A stretch of DNA of 6,809 nucleotides from Boseongicola sp. GTDB lineage: Bacteria > Pseudomonadota > Alphaproteobacteria > Rhodobacterales > Rhodobacteraceae. Shown piece by piece: positions 1 through 6,020 of the stretch. Below the pieces are notes generated by a model. The model saw only the letters and a program-made list of their open reading frames with translations. It was not told the origin of the DNA and ran no database searches. Location of the stretch: positions 1 through 6,809 of the forward strand of contig JABDPD010000128.1 of the NCBI GenBank assembly GCA_013042895.1. The letters run 5' to 3'. How positions within the stretch are numbered: position 1 is the stretch's first letter; every line of letters starts with the position of its first letter. The translations under genes and the position numbers were made by a program.

Positions 1-1
1 C

Positions 2-229
2 ATCTCAGACGCTGCTCCCGCTGCTGTTGTTCTGTTCCCCAGCGAAAACCTGATGTCGGACCTTCCGAGCGATACAGCCATCCTCACCATGAGCCGCGTA
101 GCACTCACGGTCAAAAACGCACCCGACACAACCCGCGCCCTCTACGCCGCCGGTGCATGGCTGGTCCTCCCCGCCGGCTTGACCGGCTGTCTCCCGCTCA
201 CTGAAGCCCAAATAGCCAAACTATCCTAA
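2..229 (+). CDS. C-terminal fragment of an uncharacterised protein
   Basis: An open frame enters from the left edge and ends at TAA 227-229, leaving 75 residues; its start lies outside the window. I do not recognise the family. The visible part has a short hydrophobic strand (AAVVLFP), a middle section containing SRVALTVKN, and a C-terminal section with the hydrophobic stretch AGAWLVLPAGLTGCLP before a short polar tail. There is a single cysteine. No catalytic motif or clear membrane helix can be assigned. Third codon positions are rich in G and C, like the neighbouring genes, and the frame has no internal stop, which supports real coding. The opposite-strand frame over 5-211 is a shadow. It lies 89 bp before cnoX on the same strand, so it could be the end of a separate upstream unit or part of the same one. 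Confidence 0.65.
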   Translation: MSDAAPAAVVLFPSENLMSDLPSDTAILTMSRVALTVKNAPDTTRALYAAGAWLVLPAGLTGCLPLTEAQIAKLS

Positions 230-261
230 GCGCCAAGGATCGCAAAAACGCCTCACGCCCC

Positions 262-291
262 TTGGTCTTTTCGCAATCGTTCGCATATATA
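262..291 (+). promoter_or_regulatory. Possible sigma-70-type promoter for cnoX
   Basis: TTGGTC at 262-267 could be a -35 box (3 of 6 matches to TTGACA) and TATATA at 286-291 a -10 box (4 of 6), with an 18-bp spacer. This sits in the only gap upstream of cnoX and would give a leader of roughly 20 nt. The -35 match is poor, and the AT-rich stretch may be chance. Without expression data this is only a candidate. Confidence 0.25.
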
Positions 292-318
292 CGCGGTCAG
301 ACACATCCGGGGACGATC

Positions 319-1236
319 ATGCTTGAACTTAATCCAAACGCGTCAGCCGCGCCTGCGGGCGACTTGATCAAAGATAGTTCCGAAGCCACGTTCATGGCCG
401 ACGTGGTGGAAGCCAGTCAGAGCGTCCCTGTCATCGTCGATTTCTGGGCGCCCTGGTGCGGTCCGTGTCGGCAACTCACTCCGGCGATTGAAGCCGCTGT
501 CACTGACGCGAACGGCGCGGTGAAACTGGTTAAAGTGAATGTGGACGAGAACCAGCAGATCGCGGGCCAACTTCGCGTGCAGTCGCTTCCGACGGTCTAT
601 GCTTTCTGGAAGGGTCAACCAATTGACGCATTCCAGGGTGCGTTGCCGCCTTCCGAGATCAAAGCGTTTATCGACAAAGTGATTGAGGCTTCAGGTGGCC
701 AAGCCGGCGGGGGGCTCTCCGAAGCTCTGGAAACTGCTGAAGCGATGCTGGAAGAAGGCGCCGCAGCCGATGCAGCCTCAGTCTTCGCGGCAGTCCTTGG
801 CGAGGATCCGCAAAACGCGGGGGCCTATGGAGGGTTGGCGCGCGCGCACATGGCCCTCGATCAGGTCGACGAAGCGGCGCAGGTCCTTCTTACCGTTCCT
901 GAAGAGATTACGTCTGCTCCCGAAATCGAGGCTGCTCGCGCGCAACTCGAACTCGCTCGTCAGGCGGCGGATGCAGGACCGGTCGCCGACTTGCGCGCCG
1001 CAGTTGAAACAAACCCAAACGATATGCAGGCCCGCTTTGATCTTGCCCAGGCACTATACGCGGCGGGTGATGCAGAAGCCGCGGTTAACGAACTTCTGGA
1101 AATCTTCCGCCGTGACCGAGAGTGGAATGATGGCGCAGCGAAATCCCAACTCTTTACGATTTTTGATGCATTGAAGCCCAATGACCCTGTCGTTTTGAAT
1201 GGCCGCCGCAAGTTATCGTCCATGATATTTGCCTGA
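319..1236 (+). CDS. cnoX: CnoX-type chaperedoxin (thioredoxin domain fused to TPR domain)
   Basis: 305 aa, cytoplasmic, with no signal peptide. Residues about 20-120 form a thioredoxin fold: VDFWAPWCGPC with the redox CXXC at Cys47 and Cys50, and the cis-proline Pro91 in QSLPTV. Residues about 140-305 are alanine-rich helical pairs typical of the TPR modules of E. coli YbbN/CnoX, ending in a conserved RDREWNDGAA...GRRKLSS segment. CnoX holds oxidised or unfolded clients and passes them to GroEL or DnaK. The E. coli protein lacks a redox-active CXXC, whereas the Caulobacter one has WCGPC and reduces disulfides. This copy is of the second kind, so thiol-disulfide activity is expected (inference). 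The ATG at 319 is chosen over an in-frame TTG at 262 because GGGGA at 309-313 lies 5 nt upstream and the protein then begins as a typical alphaproteobacterial MLELNPNA. The LON-domain gene follows after 26 bp, probably in one operon. Confidence 0.9.
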   Translation: MLELNPNASAAPAGDLIKDSSEATFMADVVEASQSVPVIVDFWAPWCGPCRQLTPAIEAAVTDANGAVKLVKVNVDENQQIAGQLRVQSLPTVYAFWKGQPIDAFQGALPPSEIKAFIDKVIEASGGQAGGGLSEALETAEAMLEEGAAADAASVFAAVLGEDPQNAGAYGGLARAHMALDQVDEAAQVLLTVPEEITSAPEIEAARAQLELARQAADAGPVADLRAAVETNPNDMQARFDLAQALYAAGDAEAAVNELLEIFRRDREWNDGAAKSQLFTIFDALKPNDPVVLNGRRKLSSMIFA

Positions 1237-1262
1237 TCGGAAAAAGGGCTAGGTTAACCTGC

Positions 1263-1906
1263 ATGTTTCCAAAGTCCGACCTACCAGACACCATCCCGGT
1301 TTTCCCGCTTCCCGGAGCGCTATTGCTGCCGCGTGCACGATTGCCTTTGCACATATTCGAGCCGCGTTATCTTGCGATGCTTGATGATGCACTAAAGACA
1401 CCGGATCGCATGATCGGAATGATCCAGCCACGTGAAGGTGGCCCTGCAGGTAGTTCCTCGCTTCATGCAATTGGATGCGCGGGTCGTTTGACCTCGTTCA
1501 CCGAAACTGATGACGGGCGATACATGATCACTCTGACTGGAGTTAGTCGTTACCGCGTTGTTAACGAAATCGAAGGTTTCACGCCGTATCGTCGGTGCGA
1601 CATCAGCTGGGAAGGATTTGACCGCGATCTTGGCGCCGCGGAACGTGACCCTGATTTTGACCGGGACAAGTTTTTTCGGCCCTTAATCGCTATTTTGAAG
1701 CAGAAGGTCTGCAAACAGATTGGGAGTCCCTGAAAGAAGCGGAAGACGAACTATTGATTAATTCGCTTTCAATGCTCTGCCCTTTTGAACCAGAAGACAA
1801 ACAGGCGCTGCTTGAAGCCCCTTCGCTTTTGACGCGCCGGGAAACGCTGATGACATTGATTGAATTCGCGATGCGTGGTGGCGGTGCCGAGGATGCCTTG
1901 CAATGA
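1263..1906 (+). pseudogene. LON substrate-binding-domain protein, interrupted by an apparent frameshift
   Basis: The frame from ATG 1263 encodes a typical start of a stand-alone LON N-terminal domain protein: IPVFPLPGALLLP, then LPLHIFEPRYLAML (residues about 11-40). This fold recognises substrates in Lon protease, but there is no AAA+ or protease part here, and the role of the stand-alone protein is not established. As written the frame stops at TGA 1731-1733 after 156 residues, the last 18 or so being unlike the family. The expected C-terminus (RYFEAEGLQTDWESLKEAE, then INSLSMLCPFEPEDKQALLE) continues in the -1 frame to TGA 1904-1906. That frame has its own stop at 1658-1660, so the shift must fall between 1661 and about 1687, where six T lie at 1671-1676. 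A seventh T would give KFFSALNRYFE and 214 aa. This may be a true mutation or a homopolymer sequencing error. It follows cnoX by 26 bp, and the restored end overlaps the Trm112 gene. Confidence 0.85.
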
Positions 1907-2082
1907 ACGACGCGAAGTTTGACCGCAGAATGCTCGAAGTGCTGGTTTGCCCCCAAACACGTGCGCAGCTCACATATGATGCAAGCACACAGGAGCTTGT
2001 CTGCAAGGCCGCGCATCTCGCCTATCCAATCCGCAACGGTATTCCGATCATGCTAGTCGACGAGGCCCGCAAGCTCGACTAA
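1903..2082 (+). CDS. Trm112 family small protein (YcaR/UPF0434-like)
   Basis: 59 aa. It matches the bacterial Trm112/YcaR family in size and sequence order: [14 protein letters not shown] at residues 6-19, [19 protein letters not shown] at 32-50, then a C-terminal DEARKLD. Eukaryotic and archaeal Trm112 activates methyltransferases acting on tRNA, rRNA and release factors; the bacterial role is not firmly known. Only Cys16 and Cys34 remain. The second cysteine of the CPxC motif in E. coli YcaR is replaced (CPQT), so a complete zinc site is unlikely. The ATG at 1903 overlaps the TGA of the restored LON frame (ATGA), with GAGGA at 1889-1893 placed 9 nt upstream. This arrangement suggests translational coupling. 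The stop codon shares bases with that of the convergent monooxygenase gene. Confidence 0.88.
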   Translation: MNDAKFDRRMLEVLVCPQTRAQLTYDASTQELVCKAAHLAYPIRNGIPIMLVDEARKLD

Positions 2083-3338
2083 AGCGGTTGCCCTTTGGCC
2101 AGTTTTGGAAGATCCCCAGTTAAACCAGCCGCCTCGCGAATGAGGCCTCGCCGCAATCCCGGCAAGGCGTTCGCTGCGCCAAGTCCAAGGTCTCGGAGTG
2201 CTCTGAGAAAACTATTATCGTTTGAAAACAGCCTGTTAAATCCATCTGTCGCCAAGGCGAGTGTCGCTGTATCAAACCTCCGCCACTGGCGATAGCGAGC
2301 CAAAACATCGTCCCGTCCGATGTCTTCCCCTCGTCTGATGGCATCTGCCAATACCTCAGCCAAAGCCGCGACATCCTTCAGGCCTGCGTTCAGGCCTTGC
2401 CCGGCGATTGGGTGCACAGCATGCGCCGCATCTCCCACCAACGCCACACGTGGCCCAACAAAACTTTGTGCTAGCGACAGGCCTAGAGGATAACGAAAGC
2501 GTTTCCCGGCAAGTGAGATATCGCCAAGAAAATCTCCGAACCGTGGGCGCAAAATGTCAAGATAGTCATCATCGCCAAGCGACTGGATTTCTTCGCCGCG
2601 CTCGGTGCTCTCGGTCCAGACAATCGACGCACGGTTTCCCGTCAAAGGCAGGATCGCCAGTGGGCCTGATGGCATGAAAAACTGATGTGCCGTTCCATCG
2701 TGCGGAAGTTCGTGTTCGATCGCACAGACCAGAGCGGTCTGCCCATATTCCCACCCCGTGCGCTTGATACCAGCGCGGCTTGCAACGCTGCTAGACTTGC
2801 CATCGCAGCCAACGAGAAGCCGCGCTCGAAGCGCGGTGCCGTCATCCAGCATGACTGAAACGCCGTTGGCGTCAGGAGTTTGTTCAACGACTCGCATTTC
2901 GTTCAACTGCCGAATACCTGCCGTCTCTACAGCCGCCAAGAGAGCAGGACGCAAATTGCGGTCCTGCACCATGTAACCCATTGGTCCTTCTTCGATTTCT
3001 GCATGATCAAAAGCCAACATCAACGGTGAAGGGCCCTCGCCTGGCCGTCCGTCGGTCACTTTGATGTCGAGGATCGGCTGCGCATCTTTCGCGATATCCG
3101 ACCAAACCCCAAGGGCCTTCAAGACGCGTTGCGAAGCAATCGACAAAGCATACCCGCGACCATCGAAATCGCGGTCGGCTCTGGTGTCCGGCGGAACAGG
3201 ATCGACGATCGTCACATCAAATCCAACCGAGGCAAGCGCCAGGCCCAGCGAGGTGCCGTTCAAACCACCACCGGCAATCACGATATCTGTGTCAAATGTC
3301 ATGATGCTTGATAGAGGCGATGGCGCGCCATTGTCCAT
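2079..3338 (-). CDS. UbiH/UbiF/COQ6-family FAD-dependent monooxygenase (ubiquinone biosynthesis)
   Basis: Flavoprotein hydroxylase of the ubiquinone pathway, which adds hydroxyl groups to the quinone ring using O2 and a reduced flavin. All hallmark motifs of the family are visible (419-aa numbering): the dinucleotide-binding GGGLNG at 23-28, the DG motif [10 protein letters not shown] around Asp179-Gly180, and the GD motif [10 protein letters not shown] around Gly302-Asp303, running into the UbiH/COQ6 signature [14 protein letters not shown]. Members differ in ring position (UbiH, UbiF, UbiI, UbiL, UbiM), and alphaproteobacterial enzymes can act on more than one carbon, so I give no symbol. 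The start is uncertain. The ATG at 3338 has AGGA 6 nt upstream; the ATG at 3302 (407 aa) lacks a clear ribosome site but starts closer to the FAD fold, as in most homologues. The gene converges on the Trm112 gene and diverges from the amidase gene. Confidence 0.9.
   Translation of the reverse strand: MDNGAPSPLSSIMTFDTDIVIAGGGLNGTSLGLALASVGFDVTIVDPVPPDTRADRDFDGRGYALSIASQRVLKALGVWSDIAKDAQPILDIKVTDGRPGEGPSPLMLAFDHAEIEEGPMGYMVQDRNLRPALLAAVETAGIRQLNEMRVVEQTPDANGVSVMLDDGTALRARLLVGCDGKSSSVASRAGIKRTGWEYGQTALVCAIEHELPHDGTAHQFFMPSGPLAILPLTGNRASIVWTESTERGEEIQSLGDDDYLDILRPRFGDFLGDISLAGKRFRYPLGLSLAQSFVGPRVALVGDAAHAVHPIAGQGLNAGLKDVAALAEVLADAIRRGEDIGRDDVLARYRQWRRFDTATLALATDGFNRLFSNDNSFLRALRDLGLGAANALPGLRRGLIREAAGLTGDLPKLAKGQPL
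3320..3331. repeat. Perfect 12-bp palindrome near divergent starts
   Basis: ATGGCGCGCCAT reads identically on both strands, and two further base pairs match just outside it after mismatches. It lies between the monooxygenase and amidase genes if the monooxygenase starts at 3302, or covers its first few codons if it starts at 3338. A shared operator is conceivable. However, a 12-bp perfect palindrome is expected once or twice by chance in a window this long. Confidence 0.3.
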
Positions 3339-3387
3339 GCGATGTCCTGCCGCTACGGTCGCGGAAACCGGCAAGGAGACCTTTGGA

Positions 3388-4710
3388 ATGGATGAGTGGC
3401 TTTGGGCAAGTGCAGCCGACCTTGGGCGGGGCATTGAAGTGGGCAACATCGATCCGGTTGACCTGACTGAAACCTATCTGACTGCCATTTCAGCGCATGA
3501 GTTCACAGACCTCATCTATGCCCGAACAACGGAAGACCGCGCGCAAACAGAGGCAAAAGCGGCGTCCGAGCGAGCGAAACTTGGTCTGCGCAGGTCACCC
3601 TTGGATGGCGTCCCGATCTCTTGGAAGGATCTCTATGATACAGCCGGTGTCGGCACTGAAGCCGGTTCCCAACTATTGGCTGGCCGCGTGCCGGATCGTG
3701 ATGCTTCCGTGATTCAAGCCGCAACCGATGCGGGCCTGATATGCCTCGGGAAAACGCATATGACCGAGCTTGCTTTCTCCGGCCTCGGCTTAAACCCTAT
3801 GACGGCCTCGCCGCCTTGCGTGAACGACCTTGAAGCTGTGTCTGGAGGCTCATCCTCGGGTGCTGCCACATCGGTTGCCTTTGGTCTGGCAGCGGCTGGC
3901 ATCGGCTCAGATACGGGAGGTTCTGTTCGCGCGCCCGCCGCCTGGAATGATCTCGTCGGCCTGAAAACCGCGCCCGGACGCTTGTCGCTCGATGGTGTGG
4001 TCCCGCTCTGCGCGCGCTTTGACACTGTTGGCCCGCTTTGCAGAACCGTTGAGGACGCTGCCTTGTTGCTGGCGGCAATGGAAGGGGGCAAGGCTGCGTC
4101 TCTGGACGGTGCTACGCTTGACGGCACGCGACTAGCGATCCTCAAAACCAGCGCCTTCGATAATCTCCGCGAGGGTCCCGGCTCCGCTTTCGACAGCTCG
4201 GTCCAAAACCTGAAAGCCGCCGGAGCCGTTGTTGAAGAGATCGAGTTGGCATGTGTATCCGAGGCGATGGCTCTTGCTGGTGTATTGTTTGCGCCGGAAG
4301 CCTACGGCACCTGGAAGACTGAGATCGAGGCGAACCCGGATGCGATGTATCCTTTGGTGCTCGCTAGATTTCGCGGCGGGGCCTCGATTTCGGCAGCCGA
4401 CTATGTTGCCGCCTGGCAGCGCCTGGATCGATTGCGTGCCGCATATGCTAACGAAACCTCAGGCTATGACGCCGTGATCCTGCCTAGCGTACCCATCTTG
4501 CCCCCCAAGCAATCTGCGGTCACTGAGGACGATGATTTGTTTGTTTCCGAGAACTTGCTGACCCTCCAAAACACACGGATCGGCAATCTTATGGGGCTTG
4601 CGGGCCTGACGCTACCGACCGGCGTGCCTTCCTGCGGCATTCTTTTTCAGGGGCCTTCCGAGGAAAGATTGTTGCGGATTGGTGCCGCAGTCGAAGCTGC
4701 GCTGGCGTAA
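3388..4710 (+). CDS. Amidase signature family hydrolase
   Basis: 440 aa with a complete Ser-cisSer-Lys catalytic set: Lys80 in VPISWKDLYDTAG, cis-Ser155 in VSGGSSSGAA and nucleophile Ser179 in GSDTGGSVRAP. The 24-residue gap between the serines matches GatA and FAAH. The C-terminal part includes LPSVPILPP and a final GLAGLTLPTGVP segment normal for the family. It is shorter than GatA (about 485 aa) and has no gatC or gatB beside it, so it is more likely a free-standing amidase that cleaves an amide to acid plus ammonia. The substrate cannot be told from the sequence. The start at 3388 is supported by AAGGAG at 3373-3378, 9 nt upstream, and by MDEWLWASAADLGRGI as a normal family start. The frame stays open back to 3061, but that part lies antisense to the monooxygenase gene. 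No membrane segment or signal peptide is seen. Confidence 0.9.
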   Translation: MDEWLWASAADLGRGIEVGNIDPVDLTETYLTAISAHEFTDLIYARTTEDRAQTEAKAASERAKLGLRRSPLDGVPISWKDLYDTAGVGTEAGSQLLAGRVPDRDASVIQAATDAGLICLGKTHMTELAFSGLGLNPMTASPPCVNDLEAVSGGSSSGAATSVAFGLAAAGIGSDTGGSVRAPAAWNDLVGLKTAPGRLSLDGVVPLCARFDTVGPLCRTVEDAALLLAAMEGGKAASLDGATLDGTRLAILKTSAFDNLREGPGSAFDSSVQNLKAAGAVVEEIELACVSEAMALAGVLFAPEAYGTWKTEIEANPDAMYPLVLARFRGGASISAADYVAAWQRLDRLRAAYANETSGYDAVILPSVPILPPKQSAVTEDDDLFVSENLLTLQNTRIGNLMGLAGLTLPTGVPSCGILFQGPSEERLLRIGAAVEAALA

Positions 4711-4720
4711 AAGACACATT

Positions 4721-4759
4721 TTGGCGTCTGCGCGCTCGGAATTCGCGTCTTCGCGGTGG
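4721..4759. repeat. Imperfect direct repeat with 21-bp period upstream of the dapC-like gene
   Basis: Two copies at 4721-4738 and 4742-4759 agree at 14 of 18 positions, with a core GCGTCTKCGCG (4724-4734 and 4745-4755). The 21-bp spacing equals two helical turns, as expected for a protein binding the same DNA face twice. It lies in the 118-bp gap between the amidase and the aminotransferase. No convincing promoter boxes or terminator hairpin were found elsewhere in that gap. The regulatory reading is inference. Confidence 0.35.
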
Positions 4760-4828
4760 ACCGCTTGGCCTTTGATGGGCTAACTTACCGCAAAACGGGG
4801 CAAAAATGATCCCGGTATTGAGGCAGTT

Positions 4829-6007
4829 ATGGTTTTTCCCGAGCGGTTTTCGAACCTACCGGAATATGCGTTTCCGCGCCTGCGGGCGTTATTAGACGGG
4901 CATTCGCCCGGCGGCGAAGTCCTGCATATGACCATCGGCGAACCCCGCCATGCCTTTCCCGATTTCGTATCAAACATCATCGCGGCCAATGCGTCTGGTT
5001 TTGGAAAGTACCCCCCGAACGAGGGTACGCTAGAGTTGCTGGACGCGATCAGTGGCTGGCTCTTGCGTCGCTTCGATGCGCGGATCCCGGCCGAGCAAAT
5101 CCTTGCGCTGAATGGTACACGCGAAGGCCTTTACAACGCGATGATGGCGCTTTGCCCGGAAACAAAGAATGGCGGAAGACCCCTCGTTCTTATCCCGAAC
5201 CCGTTCTATCAGGTCTATGCGGTCGCAACTCTCTCTGTTGGCGCTGAGCCGGTTTACCTGCCTTGTACTCAAGAGACCGGTTTCCTGCCGGATTTTGAGT
5301 CCCTTGAGGCGAACGTTCTAGACAGAGTTGCCGTTGCCTACATCTGCTCTCCCTCTAATCCACAAGGCGCTGTTGCCGATCGTGAATACTGGAGAAGGCT
5401 TCTAGCCTTGGCCGAGAAGCACGATTTCCGGGTTTTTGCGGATGAGTGCTACTCCGAAGTCTGGCGCAGTGAGGCTCCGGTCGGTGCATTGCAGATGGCT
5501 GCGGAAATGGGCACGGATCCTGAGCGTGTCGTTGTGTTTCACTCGCTCTCCAAACGTTCAAATCTACCGGGCCTTCGGTCAGGCTTTGTCGCATCTGGCC
5601 CCGAAAACGTCCGCAGAATGCGCCAGCTAAGGAATTATGCAGGCGCGCCGCTCCCGTTGCCGCTTCAAATGGCGGCAACTGCGGTTTGGCTTGATGAGGC
5701 CCACGTTGAGGCAAGTCGTGCGCGCTATCAGGCGAAATACAAGCTTGCAGACCAGGTTTTCAAAGGCATCGATGGATGTGCAGCACCGCAAGCCGGGTTT
5801 TTCCTTTGGTTGCCGGTCGACGACGGAGAAACCGCCACTGTGAAGATTTGGCGTGAAACAGGCGTTCGGGTTCTGCCCGGCGCTTATCTTTCGCGCGACG
5901 TGGTCGGGGAAAACCCCGGCGCGGGCTACATTCGAGTGGCCATGGTTTTGAATGAAGAAGAATTGCAGCGCGGCTTAGAGGCACTCCGCGACTGCATTTA
6001 CAGGTAA
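4829..6007 (+). CDS. dapC: Class I/II PLP aminotransferase, DapC-like (succinyldiaminopimelate transaminase)
   Basis: 392 aa, fold-type I PLP aminotransferase. Visible residues: GEP near the start (37-39), NGTREGLYN (95-103), Tyr127 in NPFYQVY, Asn177 in SPSNPQG, Asp205 and Tyr208 in FADECYSE, the Schiff-base Lys242 in HSLSKRSNLPGLRSGF, and the carboxylate-binding Arg369 in GYIRVAMV. The SLSKRSN context is characteristic of DapC enzymes, which make N-succinyl-LL-2,6-diaminopimelate from the keto acid and glutamate in lysine and peptidoglycan precursor synthesis. The family is certain; the exact substrate is inferred from this motif, and related aminotransferases of other specificity cannot be excluded. 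The start at 4829 has GAGG 5 nt upstream and gives the usual MVFPERFSNLPEYAF opening. ftsK begins 13 bp after the stop, suggesting co-transcription. Confidence 0.85.
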   Translation: MVFPERFSNLPEYAFPRLRALLDGHSPGGEVLHMTIGEPRHAFPDFVSNIIAANASGFGKYPPNEGTLELLDAISGWLLRRFDARIPAEQILALNGTREGLYNAMMALCPETKNGGRPLVLIPNPFYQVYAVATLSVGAEPVYLPCTQETGFLPDFESLEANVLDRVAVAYICSPSNPQGAVADREYWRRLLALAEKHDFRVFADECYSEVWRSEAPVGALQMAAEMGTDPERVVVFHSLSKRSNLPGLRSGFVASGPENVRRMRQLRNYAGAPLPLPLQMAATAVWLDEAHVEASRARYQAKYKLADQVFKGIDGCAAPQAGFFLWLPVDDGETATVKIWRETGVRVLPGAYLSRDVVGENPGAGYIRVAMVLNEEELQRGLEALRDCIYR

Positions 6008-6019
6008 GGAACAGGTAAG
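6000..6019 (+). repeat. Short direct repeat ACAGGTAAG spanning the dapC stop and ftsK ribosome site
   Basis: ACAGGTAAG occurs at 6000-6008 and 6011-6019, an 11-bp period. The first copy contains the aminotransferase stop TAA (6005-6007). The second gives AGG 5 nt before the ftsK ATG, while AAGGA at 6006-6010 offers another ribosome-binding match 10 nt upstream. It looks like a small local duplication that fills the gap between the two genes. Confidence 0.45.
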
Positions 6020-6020
6020 C

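Noticed and set aside
233..270. Rho-independent terminator formed by CCAAGG (233-238) and CCTTGG (260-265) followed by TCTTT
   Set aside because: The stem is only 6 bp with a 21-nt loop and the T tract is interrupted, so it is too weak to call.
262..318. TTG start adding 19 residues to CnoX
   Set aside because: There is no ribosome-binding match before it and the sequence is unlike the family N-terminus; ATG 319 has GGGGA 5 nt upstream.
683..1174. 163-aa open frame inside cnoX on the same strand
   Set aside because: The composition (many Arg, Lys, Ser) is typical of an out-of-frame reading of a GC-rich gene, and the cnoX frame is clearly the coding one.
1251..1260. Palindrome AGGTTAACCT just before the LON-domain gene start
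   Set aside because: Several perfect 10-bp palindromes are expected by chance in a window this size. The AGG probably only serves as a weak ribosome site.
1671..1733. Programmed -1 frameshifting in the LON-domain gene
   Set aside because: The run G TTT TTT only partly fits a slippery heptamer, no strong downstream hairpin is visible, and I know of no family precedent. A mutation or homopolymer error is simpler.
3061..3387. 109-residue N-terminal extension of the amidase frame
   Set aside because: It is antisense to the FAD-binding part of the monooxygenase gene, has no family similarity, and a strong AAGGAG with ATG at 3388 gives the normal amidase start.
3714..4145. 143-aa - strand open frame opposite the amidase
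   Set aside because: It is antisense to the catalytic core of the amidase, which is well supported, and it has low-complexity composition.
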